From Epichloe hybrida (taxonomy: Eukaryota > Ascomycota > Sordariomycetes > Hypocreales > Clavicipitaceae): a DNA stretch of 64,000 nucleotides. The DNA is taken from assembly GCA_019022495.1 (NCBI GenBank), contig JAFEKR010000019.1:744001-808000 (forward strand). Reading direction: 5' to 3'. The first letter of the stretch is position 1, and each line of letters opens with the position of its first letter. The notes under the pieces were generated by a model that ran no database searches, was not told the origin of the DNA, and saw only the letters and a list, made by a program, of their open reading frames with translations. Shown here one piece after another: positions 24,350 to 35,861 of the stretch. The position numbers and the translations under genes were made by a program.

Positions 24350-26201
24350 CCTTATCTTTTATACCTATTGCGCCTTAGCCGCATATAAGGAACTAATAAT
24401 CCCCTATACTAGGGCTTCCCCCCTATGCTTAGTAGCTTCTAAAACACAAAGGCCCTCTACCACACTAATTACTAGTTACTATTTTGCTATATAAATTACA
24501 ACATTATAGTACTCTAGCTATAGTATACCAAAGATAACATCCTAGGTAAGACCTAGGATAATATATAAGTATACTAATAACTCTTACCTATTAATATTAA
24601 TACTAGCTTATACTATATAAGTAATAAAGGAGAACTTCTCTCTTTATTACCTCCCTCTTCTCTCTGTTTTTACTATAGTACGCACTTACCTTTATTTTAG
24701 TAGTTATATAAGCTCTAGGCTAAGCTATCTTACTACTAATTTACTAATAGTACTATAGTAATTATAGCTATAATTAATCTAGACGTTAATATAAAAACAT
24801 ATATTAAAGAGTACTAGGATTAAGAAAGGTAGTTAGTCTATATATTAATCTATGTCTCTATCTATATTTATAAACTAGCTATACTTATTTAAATCTATAG
24901 CTACTAGCTAGCCCCTCTACCCCTATATAAGACTTTACTTAAGGGCTACTTATTTTCTAAGGAGTTTATAGTAACCTCCTTATTTACGCTTTCTATATTT
25001 ACCCTATATAAGTTAATCTAGACCTTAGGTTAGTAAGGCAGGAGGAAGGTGTATTCCTAGATATAATAGTCCTTAGATCCGTAACGCAAGTAGCACCTCT
25101 CTTAGTAGTATTTAGTTAGTTTTACCTAAGTTACCTACTTAGCCCTTAGCTAATTTATATTTCTCTTTAGGCCCTTATCCTTCTTATCTAGCTTATTTTA
25201 CTTACCTTATTAAGTTATTATAGCACACACTCCTATCATAGGTGTATTACTATTATAGTCTATTTATTAGGGGGCAGGTTAGCCTAGCTAGGGTCTATAT
25301 TAGTTCTAAAACTTCTCCTCTAAGGCATAAGATTTAATATTAACTATAATACTATAGTACTAAGCAACTATAATATAGTATTCTATTTAGCTTATCCCCT
25401 TACTAATAGATATTTCTCTTATATACTTGTTAAGCGTGCGTTAAAGCTTAGCTAGCTTAATATCCTTAGTCTAATAGGTTCCCCTTACTAGGGAGAGTTT
25501 CTATTTAAAATAAATAAAAAACATAGTAAATAGCTCCCTTACCCTTTATTCTATCTAGTTAAGTTCTATAAGGGCTATCTCCTATCTATAGGGATTTATA
25601 TAAAGTATTTCTAAGTAAGTTAGGAAAGCTATAGGGTTATAGTTATTTATATAGCCTATCTTAAAGAATAATATAATCTAAGCCTAAACCTTAAGTAATA
25701 GGTTCTAGTAAATAAATACCTATTAGTCCTTATTAGACCTAATAAAGTCCCTGTCTACCTCTAACTTATATTCTATTAGGAACTTCTAGGTAGTAAATAT
25801 AGCCTTATTACTATTATATAGGTTGCCTATAGGAATTAGTTTTCGGTAGATTTGTGATATAAGGGATAGTAAGGCTAGCCCTTAAAGTGAAACATGATCT
25901 AAATTAATTCTAGTAAGGTCTATTAGGGCGTTTAGTGGGAAGTTTTATTATACTACTAATTCTAGGTTTGCATATATATGTTATTATAGGCTCTTAATTA
26001 CCCTTACTTACTATGCTAGTATTAGTTAAAGCGTCTTAAACTAGGTATTCTAGGCTTCTGGTAGTACCGCAGCTTTGGATAGGGGGGTGTGAGTCCCCTA
26101 GCTGGGTTAGTCATGAGAATAAAGCGTGTCTATTAGGTCTATTATTATTTACTTTATTTCTTTTAGTAGCCTTCTTTTTAGACTAAAGGAAGTCTCTTAA
26201 T
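24350..26201 (-). pseudogene. Gypsy1 gag, protease and RT start
   Basis: 5' coding half of Gypsy1. A zinc knuckle is recognisable at 25051-25092: codons fit C-x2-C-x4-H-x4-C if the three TAC and one TAT at the ligand positions are RIP products of TGC and CAC/CAT. A retropepsin-like stretch near 24.70-24.79 kb reads IN-x-S...TISKLVVR, fitting a family DSGA(T)...FIS motif with the catalytic Asp codon now AAT. The RT N-terminal part runs to 24350 and continues at 10804 across the Copia1 insertion. Confidence 0.65.
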
Positions 26202-26420
26202 TATTATAGACTAGCCCCTAGGTAGCTATAATAAGGCGTTAATATAGTATTAAGAGACTTAGGGAAGAGAAGGGAAAGGAGAAGAGGCTATCCCTAGTAA
26301 TACCCCTTATACCCCCTTAGCTCCTTATGTAAGCCCCCCTTTCCTTACCTTACCTATTCCTGCTTGCCCCTACCCTTCCTGCTATACGGAAAATGCTTAG
26401 GCAAAGCCCAAGCCCTTATA
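26202..26420 (-). repeat. Gypsy1 5' LTR
   Basis: 219 bp. The inward-facing start is mutated (tattatagactag); the outward end (cctgctatacggaaaatgc, ggcaaagcccaagccc) is nearly intact compared with the partner LTR. Confidence 0.9.
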
Positions 26421-26425
26421 ATAGG

Positions 26426-26684
26426 AGCCTTACTATTAGGACCTATAGTATAAAATAGTTATAGTAAGAGCTATTAAAGATAGAATCTAGGTCTTTATTA
26501 ATCCTAATTTAAAGATATAGCTAGACTACTCTCCTAAGCCTTTAATCCTTATAGGAAATAAGACTTTAGTAAAGAGAAAGGTAGTAAAAGCTATATAAAG
26601 TTAAATATCTATAACTAAGACCTTAGGAGTTTAAATATGCTTATATAGCACTAGAGTTATAATAAAGAGCTTATAAGAACCTAA
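26426..26684 (+). mobile_element. Copia5 segment 2 (gag)
   Basis: Gag frame of Copia5 continues in frame from 5654 (…LAIKL then EPYY…) and onward into 34488 after the Gypsy2 insertion; readable stretches include RAIKDRI, VFINPNLK and SPKPLILIGNKT. Ends with cctaa (26680-26684), the Gypsy2 target duplication. Confidence 0.65.
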
Positions 26685-26951
26685 TGTTAGGAGCACGGAG
26701 GCCAGGGAGTCGCGGACAGGATAGTCACATGATGGAGCCCTTAGGTAAGCCTTAGCCTGCGCGGATAACTAAGTAGCTACTAGATAGCCACGTGCATATA
26801 GTAAGGTATTTAAATAAGGACTACCTATAAGAGATATAGAAGGTTAGAGTTTAAGACCTTTATACACCTACCCCTAAGTAGTAGCTCCCTAGCTATAACT
26901 AAGAACCTTAGCCTTTACTTTATTTATATCTCTCTTACTATAGTTATAATA
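26685..26951 (+). repeat. Gypsy2 5' LTR
   Basis: 267 bp. The first ~100 bp (tgttaggagcacggaggcc, gtcgcggacagg) are nearly unmutated, whereas the inward end is degraded (ctctcttactatagttataata). Confidence 0.93.
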
Positions 26952-29900
26952 AGTTAAACTTTTAAACCCTTTTAGGAAAATAGACTATTAGCTAGATTTA
27001 AATATAAAGAAGTTATAGGATATTTACTTAGAATATACCTATACTACCTAGTAAGAAAGCCCTAAACCTATAGCGCCTAAGCAGTAACCTAAACACTTTA
27101 ACTATAGAATGTAATAAGGAATAGTAAATACTACCTAACTAATATTATAACCCTAGATCTAGAAATAATAATAATCTAGACTAGCTACAAAGGCAATATA
27201 AGGTTACATAGGCCTAGCTATGTAATACCTGTATAAGATAAGAGATCTTAGAAATAGAAGCATAGCTTAAAGAAATAGAAGCGAACCTATAATTAGCTAG
27301 ATTAGGTAGAAGACCTATAATTACCCCTTAGATAGATGCACTAATAAATCCTATATTCCTAGGTTTCCTACCTAATAGTAAGTTTATAATAAGTATATAC
27401 CTATAAAGCTTTATAAAAATATAGTATAAGGTGCTTATATATAAAGGAGATACTTATAAGAATCTATAGGTATACCTATAAGATTTAAATATGCTATTCT
27501 AGTTAGACCTAAGAACCTTCTAGGATAATAGGATAAAGGTAATATATACTAGTAGCTACCTAGCGGATAACGCAAAGTAATAATAGATGCGTTACATAAT
27601 AGTAAATAGGATAGTTAACTATACATCCTATACCTAGGATGGATTTATATCTTAGCTAAACACTAGCGTAATAAATAAAGATATAAGGTGCTTAGAAGCT
27701 ACTAGGACGCTGCTAAACCTTAGGCAGAAGCATAATTAATTATTCTAATCTTTCCTAAGACTCTAGATAAAGGTAAAAGCTAAATTACCTAACTAAATCC
27801 CCTTATGTTTAAGGATAGTAATGTTCCTAAATAGCTTAAATAACGCTATAAGGTAGTATATAGTTAGCTAGGAGTTCCCTATATCTTAGAGCTATCTATA
27901 AGGCTAAGGTAAAAAAGCTGAAGTTATAATAATATTTATAATAAAGAGTCGTAATAGAAGCTACGATAAAGAGGGTAGAAATAACAAGAGACAATGCTCT
28001 AGCTCCCCTATAGATAACTTATAGTAAGGTTTCTAATAATAAGGCATAGGCTAGAAGCTGTTTAAATACTATAAATATAGTAGCCCTAGATATAGCATAA
28101 ATAAATATAAAGTAGCGGACTGCTTAATCTATAAGAGTAGTAGGTATACTACTAAGAAGTATAAAGATAGTAGTAATAAATCTTTAAACCTAAATAAAAT
28201 TCTAATTAGTTTAGCGCGGGCCTAGGATAATAGTCTTACTATAAAGAAACCTATAGATAAAAGAATAAGGATATAGGTATCCCTATAGCAAGATAACTAC
28301 TAGTTAGTAGTACTAGTGCTATTTAATATAGGCATAGAGTATTTAATAATCTACCCTAAATTATTATTAAAATAGGATTAGAAGAATATAGAGAAAGTAA
28401 AGGTAACACTAGAAAGCGTAAGCAGGGATAAGATCCTATACTAAGGAATCTTACGTAAACTAGTTAAGGTAAAAGATAGCATAGGCTATATAAAGGTCTA
28501 CTAAGTTAGCTACTATATTACTAATATAGGAGAGGGAATGCTCTTAGGAATAAACTAGACCCTAGAGTATAAACCTATAGTAATAGACTAGAAGCAGGGT
28601 TTTTAAAGGTTTCTAATAACTAAAGAACGTATTATATTCACTTTAGGTAAGCAATAACTACGTAAGGTAGTAAAGTAGTCTTCTATTACGCTATTACTAG
28701 TATTACTAAAAGTTAAAGTAGTTAAGCTTAAAATAAAAGAGAGGGATACTAATAAAGTTTTGCTAATAGGAGATATAGCAAGCAATAACCTAACTTATAA
28801 CGTAGTTATAGCAATAGTAATAGGTAATATCTAGCCCTTAAAGAAGAAGAAACTAAGAAGTATAATAGCACTCTAGGTAGTGTTTTGTAAGGAGCTAGTA
28901 GCATCTACGTAAGAAACAGACAGTAACGCACCCTAATAGCAGATCCTAGAGGAGTACACGGAATTTACAAATATGTTTTTAAAAGATCTAGCTAGCAAGC
29001 TTCTAGAACTTAGGGGTTATACTTATGTAATTAAATTAGAAAAGGGGAAACAGCTACTATAGGGACCTATATATAACCTAGCGGAAAAAGAGCTAGAGGT
29101 GCTTAGGGAGTACCTTATAAGTGCGTAGGAGAAAGGATAGATTAGAAGATTAATAAGCCTAGCTAGAGCCCTAATTTTATTTGTCCTAAAAAAGTCAGGG
29201 AAATTAAGGCTTTATGTGAATTACAAGGGTCTTAATAGGATTACTATTAAAAATAAGGCCCCCTTACTATTAATCTCTAAAATTCTTAATTAACTAGTAA
29301 GTGCAAAGGTTTTCACGTTATTAGATCTCTAAGAGGCATACCACTAGCTATATATCCGTGAGGGTAATAAGTAGAAGATAGCGTTCCGTTGCTACTATAA
29401 GTACTTTAAGTACCTTATAATGCTATTTAAATTAGTAAACGCGCTAGCGACTTTTTAGGAATATATTAATAACACTCTTAAGGGACTTATAGACAAATTC
29501 TACATTATTTACCTTAATAATATCCTAATATATAGCAGTAACCCCATAAGACACATAAAGTATGTTAAAAGGGTGCTAGAGCGACTTTAAGATGCGAATC
29601 TTTACGTTAACCTTAAGAAGTGCTAATTTTCGGTATAACAGGTAAAATTCCTAGGGTTTATTATATCTAAAAAAGGCATTAAGATAGAACCATCAAGGGT
29701 TAAAGCTATTATAACCTAGCTAATACCTTATAGTGTGTTTAATATTTAATTATTCCTTAGGTTTATAAGGTTTTACTAACGCTTTATAAAATAATATAGT
29801 AAGGTAGTAGTCTTACTAATAAACTATCTAAAGGGTGTTTAACTAGTAAAGTTTAAGCTAGAGCCTAGTAAACTTATAGTGTTTAGAGAACTTTAAAAGA

Positions 29901-32345
29901 AGTTCTAGGAGGCACTAATCTTAGTGCACTTTAACCTACTTTATTTACTAAGAGTAAAGACAGACGCATCTAGTTATGTAATTAGAGCTATACTTATAAT
30001 ATTAGTGCTAGGTAGCTAGCACCTAGTGGTGTATTTTTTAAGGAAGTTAACTAATATTAAACTTCATTACTTAACCCTAGACACTAAGTTATTAGTAATC
30101 TAAGAGGTGTTTTAAGCCTAGAGATATTACCTTATGTATTTAACTTATTAGATTATAGTTATTATAAACTATCTAAATTACAAGTACCTAGCTATAAAGC
30201 TAAAGCTATCTAGTAAGTAAGTAATAGTATTAGATAAGCTCTATCTGTTTAATTTTAGGATTAAATATTATGTAAGTAAGCTAAACCCCGCTAATACCTT
30301 GTTAAGAAGAGCAAATTATATTAGTAAGGAGCGTAGGGCAGAGGCTATATCCTTATAGCTACCTAACTTCTTAGCTAAGTTTTTAAATACTAAGTAGTAA
30401 GGGCACTATGTATGTAATAGTGTAATCGCGGGCCCTAAGGTTATATTACTTAGTGTAGTTAATAGTTTATTATAAGAGCGCTATAAGGGCTATTTAAGCC
30501 TCTAGGGTTTTAAGAAGATATAACTTTATTATATTATTAAGGAACCTAATAGTCCTATAAAGCCTATAAGTAGTACGCTAACTAGGTCTACTTATTATAA
30601 GTAGCAAGGTTATACCTTATCTATATTTTCTAATATTTCTATAAGTCTAGCAAGCCTATGGGTTAGGAGTCTAGCTAGGTTAGTAGTTAGTAAGTAGTGT
30701 AAGCGCCCCTTTAAAACACTACTTAGCTATAATTTATCTATAAGTCTAAAAGCACACTATAAGCTAGCTACTTATAGTAGTGTTATAGTAAGAATACAAG
30801 TAGTCTAGTAAACCTCTTCTAAGTTTACACATAATGCTTATCCTATATACGCAAAATTAGAGACTCTAATTTAAGTTATATTATTTTAAGCATAGTAAGG
30901 TAATAACTTTACTATAGGTTAGAGAAAGCTGCTTAAGAGTAATAACCTAGAAGCATTACAAACATAGTCCGTTAGGCCCTCTAAGCTATTAATATTTAAG
31001 AATAAAGTTTTTATTCTAGTTAGTATAAGAAAGGAAGTTATATTACTTACCTATAATAACCTAGTAGTGAGCTACTAGGGAGTTAGTAGGACCCTCCATT
31101 AGATTATAAGTTAGTATTACTAGCTAATAATAAAGAAAGACACTAAGTTATATATATAAACTTATGTAAGCTACTAGACTTTAAAGCTAAGGTACTATAA
31201 ACCTTATAGCAAGCTAGCTACGCTACTAGTGCTTAATTAGCCTTTTTAAGAATTATTAATAGACTTTATTATAGGGCTACTGCCTATGAAAGATATAAAC
31301 TAGACTTATAATATAATCTTAGTTATTATAGACTATTTTATAAAATATAGTATCTATATCCCTGTTTTAACGCGTATAACTAGTAATAAGTTAGCTACTG
31401 TATTCTTAGAATACGTTTTTAGGGATTATAGTGCTCTAGAGGGTATTATTATAGACTATAGTTTAACCTTTACTAGCGGGTTTTAGATAACCTTCTGCTA
31501 TCTTATTATAACTAAGTAGTAACTAAGCACCACGTTCTACCTGTAAATAAATAGTTAAATAGAATATCTAAACTAAGTTTTAAAGTACTATTTAAGAGCT
31601 TTTGCTTACTTTAACTAAACTAATTAGGCTAATAACCTTTTAATAGCATAGTTTGTATATAATATAAGCACCTATTTAACTTATAGCTACACCCTAGCTA
31701 AGGCGCTATAAGGCTATAACCCTAGGGGACTATAGTAAGTAGTTATAGATATTCCTATAGTAAATAACTAGGTAAAAACTTATACTATTACGCTAAAAGA
31801 CAGACATGTAGTAATTAAGTAGCTCCTAAGTAACTTATAGGCCTAGTATATAAAACACTATAATAAGAAGCAAACCCTAATAAAGTTTAGTGTAAGTAAC
31901 TATATTTTATTATTTATAAAGAATATTAACTTATAGTAACCTAGTAGGAAGCTAAGTATAAGGTACCTAAGCCCTTATAAAATTAAAAAGGTAATTAGTA
32001 CTCATAGACTTATATACTAATTAAAGCTACTACCTAGAACGTATTTATATAATGTTTTTAATATTACTAACCTTAAACCATTCGTAAGGGACTTATCTAG
32101 CGTAAAAGATACGTCCTCGCTATAAGATAATGTTATAGATAATAAGCAGGAGTTTAAAGTTAAAAGAATTATATTATATTATTATAACGGGAGACGTTAG
32201 AAATACCTAGTTAAATAGAAGGGCTATAATACTTTAGAGAATTCTTAGGTAAAGAAAAGAGATTTTATTATAATAGATATTATTAAGGATTACAAGCGGT
32301 AACTAAGCAGCTAGTTTATGGATATAGAGGTGTATTTAATAGATT
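26952..32345 (+). pseudogene. Gypsy2 gag-pol
   Basis: Continuous but stop-riddled gag-pol. Gag about 27.0-28.3 kb; near 28068-28110 the frame F-K-Y-Y-K-Y-S-S-P-R-Y-S fits C-x2-C-x4-H-x4-C once TAC/TAT codons are read as RIP products, and a second C-x2-C-like unit (DCLIYKSSRYTTKK) follows. Protease: VLFNIGIEYLI near 28.32 kb, family form Lx[23 protein letters not shown] near 29.19-29.24 kb and YLNNILIYS at 29510-29536 (YLDD with both Asp to Asn). RNase H: KTDASSYVIRAIL near 29.96 kb. Integrase: IDFIIGLLPMKD (31.26 kb), VIIDYFIKYS, IIIDYSLTFTSGF and IEYLN near 31.55 kb, the D,D,E core in order. Chromodomain at 32147-32301: EFKVKRIIL ... KYLVK-stop-KGYNTLENS. Integrase plus chromodomain places it among chromoviruses, which target heterochromatin. 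Inactive. Confidence 0.85.
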
Positions 32346-34215
32346 TTAGATAGTAGTAGTAACATACAAAAAAAATCCAGATAATTTCTTAGATAACCTA
32401 ACTCGTAGCTACTTCACACTAATCACTTCATTAATATATCACCTGCTAGGCCCTTAGTAGTCTTACTAGTAATAATAAGGGCAGAGGATTTGTCCTTATT
32501 ATTAGAAGAATCCCCCTCTTTATATATATATATATAAAGCTTGCTAGGGAGGTCTAGTAGCCTAATACAAGTAGGAAGCGCGGATATGTTAGTAGTAAGC
32601 TACTAGTAAGTTAGCAAAGCTATAAGCTAAAGCATAGGAAGTATATATAAATAGAAGATTTTATATAATAAAACGTAAACTATTAGAAATATTAATCTAG
32701 ACTTCCAGATTAATAGTATTATTAAGTAGTAATATAGTAACTTATTTATTAGTGTTAGCCTTACATGTAACTTCCACTATAAGCTATACTTACCTTACTT
32801 ACCTATGCTTATTAGTATTTTTAGTAGTTAGGAGTGTATTATAAAGTTTATATTTTACGCGTATTAAATACTAGTAGTATATTAGTAGTAACTAAGTTAT
32901 AGAAATAAGAGATATATATATTATTAAGAAAGTATAGATTATTATTAGGATTACTATAAGTATTAATATGCTTAAAGAGTATATAGTATAACTAGATAAA
33001 CTAAGTAATACACTAGTAGTATATTAGTATATATATTAGTAGTAAGAAAGGGAGAATAAACCCTAGCGTAGTCCTTATTATTACGCGTATAATAGGCGTA
33101 TTTTATTAAGTTATTTACGTAAGTTAGGAGTAATATATAGTAAGATAGTAGTAAAGTTATACTTAGAGAATTAGTATATTAGGTTAGGATAGATTTACCC
33201 TTAATAATATATTATAGCTTCGCACTATTACTATCTTTAGGTATAATAGCTTATATTATAACTTACTATGTATAGTGAATATAAGGAATTTTTATTTTAC
33301 TAGTACTACTAGCTATAAGTTAGTAGGGTAAGCGCTAGGGGGACCTAGATATTATACTTATATAGAAATTTTAAAAGCTAAATATTTCTTACTAGGAGAC
33401 TTTAAAGGGAATATTATAGGAGTTTTTAAAATAAAAGGAGGTAGTAGTAATAAAGTGATTACTTATGTTAAAGATATTATTAACTACTAGTAAGTTAGTA
33501 GTAATATACTATAAGAAACTTATAGGTAAAAGGTAAGCTACTAATATTTTAGTATTTAAGAGGATTTAGATGTTTTAGATAAGGATAGATATAAATAATA
33601 AAGTAATGCTATAGGATGTTAGTAACTACTATAAGAGAAGCTATAAAGCTACTAGCTTATAGGTAAGGGTAACTTATAATACTAAGGGAGAATATAAAGG
33701 GAAGAAAAGTGTATAAAAGCAAGGGAAAGCAAGTCTCTTTTATATTAGCCTTAGACCCCTAAGTAATTTACATGCTATATATAGCTAATCTAGGAATTAT
33801 AATATTTATAGTTATAGCCACTACTAGTAAATACGCACGCTAGCTATGAACTCCTAGTGAGATTAATATAATATCCCTAATATTAGATAAGAAGTTATTT
33901 GTTTTAAATAGCGCGTATTACCTTATCTATTTAACCTAATTAAAAACTTAATATAGGTAGTCTGCCTACTTAGCACTAATAACTTATTAGATAAAGGCAT
34001 ACACGTTAGAGGTAATAAAGTAGTAAGTATATAGCTATCTATAATCTAGATATTATAAGAAGGATTACCTAGGTTCTAATAATATTTACCTTATTATTTA
34101 AAGTAAATATAATACTACACACTAATAGTATAGCTAGTAACATAGATATTACTATGGGTTATACGTAGCAAACACACACTAGCTAAGTAGCTCTTTATAA
34201 TTAAGGATAATTGTA
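32346..34215 (+). other. Gypsy2 long 3' region, unexplained
   Basis: 1.87 kb between the end of pol and the 3' LTR, conserved in Gypsy3 (46257-48140). It contains a (ta)n tract near 32521-32537. Low-stop stretches occur near 33.4-33.5 and 33.78-34.1 kb on the plus strand, but I recognise no domain. Could be 3' UTR or an extra ORF erased by RIP. Confidence 0.5.
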
Positions 34216-34482
34216 TATTAGGAGCATAGAGGCTAGGGAGTCGCAGATAGGATAGTTATATAATAGAGCCCTTAGGTAAGCCTTAGCCTATGTAAATAAC
34301 TAAGTAGCTACTAGATAGCTATGTGCATGTAGTAAGGTATTTAGACAAGGACTGCCTATAAGAGATATAAAAGGTTAGACTTTAAGACCTTTATACACCT
34401 ACCCCTAAGTAGTAGCTCCCTAGCTATAACTAAGAACCTTAGCCTTCACTCCGTTTATATCTCTCCCACCACAGTCGTGACA
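34216..34482 (+). repeat. Gypsy2 3' LTR
   Basis: 267 bp. Start is mutated (tattaggagcatagaggct); the outward end is intact (ctctcccaccacagtcgtgaca). The expected polypurine tract is missing immediately upstream (gataattgta then LTR). Confidence 0.93.
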
Positions 34483-34487
34483 CCTAA

Positions 34488-34910
34488 GGAAAGCTTACCT
34501 AAAGATAATAAGGTAACTAAAGAGAGCTATTTTTAGTACCCTTAATAACTTAATAATACTAAAGATAGCGCTTATTTTATAGTCCTTAGTAGTTATTATT
34601 AGGTCTTTAATAGTTAATTTTAAAGCCTTATAAAGGCCTTATAAGAGTATTACTTATAGTTTATAACTACCCTTAGACTTAAGTATAAGAAAATAACATT
34701 AAGGCATGTATTTCTTTAAGATAAGATTAAGAAGCTTAAGAGAAATATAATACCTTTAAGTAAGATTATTAAGTATTATACTGAAATTAACTTTAATAAG
34801 ACTATTAAATAAAACCTTATAAGAGTAAATATTAATAAATAACTTATAAAGGCTTTAATAAGTTATAAAAGATACCTCTAAGTAGACTACCTTATTACTA
34901 AGGGTAACTT
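34488..34910 (+). mobile_element. Copia5 segment 3 (gag)
   Basis: Gag continues in frame after Gypsy2 (…EP then KESLPKDNKVTKESYF…, AYFIVLSSYY…). Its last eight bases, ggtaactt (34903-34910), are the target duplication of the hAT-type MITE. Confidence 0.65.
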
Positions 34911-35319
34911 CAGAGCTTTGTACTACACTACATCTTGTAGTTTTTTTTTTCTAACAAATAATTCATATCTAATCTTAGAAAATATATAGAGATATAAAAC
35001 TTTGATTTTTAAATAGATGACTTTAAAACTACAGTGTAGTTATATATAAAAGTGGGTCTAAAAGTGGGTCCTTAGGCCACAAATTGGAAAAACTACATTT
35101 TACTACATTTTAGTACTAAAAAAATACTACAAATGTAGTATTTGTGATTTGTGGAGCGAGGGCCCATTTTTAGACCCACCTATATATATAGTATTTTTCT
35201 AAGAATTTTCCTCTATAAGATCACGTGATTTTTAGGATAATAACTTTAATTATAAGCCAGATATAAAAATAAATAGAAATACTACAAGAAATACTACACT
35301 ACACGAGTGCAAAGCTCTG
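34911..35319. mobile_element. hAT-type MITE, 409 bp, not RIP-mutated
   Basis: Terminal inverted repeats CAGAGCTTTGTA (left) and its complement TGCAAAGCTCTG (right, one mismatch), flanked by the 8-bp duplication ggtaactt (34903-34910 and 35320-35327). The CAGAG terminus and 8-bp duplication fit the hAT superfamily. No coding capacity, so non-autonomous. Subterminal parts are also inverted: aagtgggtctaaaagtgggtcc (~35050) faces gggcccatttttagaccca (~35160), and ctacattttactacatttt faces tactacaaatgtagta; the element could fold back on itself. CpA and CpG sites are frequent, unlike the flanking Copia5, so it inserted after RIP of its host or was never a RIP substrate. Confidence 0.85.
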
Positions 35320-35327
35320 GGTAACTT

Positions 35328-35604
35328 ACCTATAAAAATAATTAATAACGCTATTAGGGCTTAATTCCCTGCTATCTTAGCTTAGGTTAGCTTATTAATT
35401 TACATAGTAAAGTGTAAGGGAAAGGTCCTAGACTTCTATAATATTATAAGTAGGATTAAGTACCTAATTAAAGCTTAAGGAAGGTCTTAAGTAAAGGCTA
35501 ATAACTCTTTTAGAGTAAAACTAACTCTTAATAGTAAAATAAAGAATAAAGCTAAAAAAGAGAAGGTAAAGAAAGATAACTATATTTATTATAAGAAGTA
35601 TAAG
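35328..35604 (+). mobile_element. Copia5 segment 4 (gag C-terminal part)
   Basis: Frame continues from 34910; reads LLIYIVKCKGKVLDFYNIIS then KYLIKA and a Lys-rich tail (KNKAKKEKVKKDNYIYYKKYK) that looks like the gag nucleic-acid-binding end. Interrupted by Copia3 at ataag (35600-35604). Confidence 0.65.
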
Positions 35605-35861
35605 TGTTAATTCCTTCGGATCTTCATTGGTTCAATCATGGCCAAAGACCAGACCAATTATGGGTCCGGCGCGATGCACGCGATATGATTAGTTGCATCA
35701 ATTCGCCACCCCCTTTTGTGCCCTATATACGGATTTCGCTTACTTTTCTAGCATCTAGACTTTCCCTCTCTTCTCTCTCTTTCCTAGCTAACTAACTAAC
35801 TATTATTAACTTTAATTTATATAGGATTTATTACCTACGTAGGACCTTAGTGTAACTAACA
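35605..35861 (+). repeat. Copia3 5' LTR
   Basis: 257 bp, tgttaattccttcggatc to gtaactaaca. Outer (left) edge keeps ttggttcaatcatggcc; the inward end is mutated (ccttagtgtaactaaca). Confidence 0.93.

Larger units (their letters stand above)
5655..26420 (-). mobile_element. Gypsy1, chromovirus-type Ty3/Gypsy element, nested host
   Basis: LTR retrotransposon bounded by 219-bp LTRs (5655-5873 and 26202-26420) and a 5-bp target duplication atagg (5650-5654 and 26421-26425). It is split by Copia1 at 10810-24344; without that insert and its duplicated gtatc it is about 7.2 kb. Transcription runs on the minus strand: gag with a CCHC knuckle, protease, RT, RNase H, integrase with chromodomain, then an unexplained 1.8-kb 3' region. 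Heavily RIP-mutated throughout; no open frame survives. Confidence 0.9.
26685..34482 (+). mobile_element. Gypsy2, chromovirus, inserted in Copia5 gag
   Basis: 7798 bp with 267-bp LTRs (26685-26951, 34216-34482) and target duplication cctaa (26680-26684, 34483-34487). Same family as Gypsy3. Order on the plus strand: gag with zinc knuckles, PR, RT, RNase H, INT, chromodomain, then 1.9 kb of unexplained sequence. Compared with Gypsy3 it lacks ~16 bp next to the 3' LTR that include the polypurine tract. Confidence 0.95.

Noticed and set aside
32521..32537. (TA)n tract as an origin or promoter
   Set aside because: A short simple repeat in RIP-mutated DNA; nothing else supports a function.
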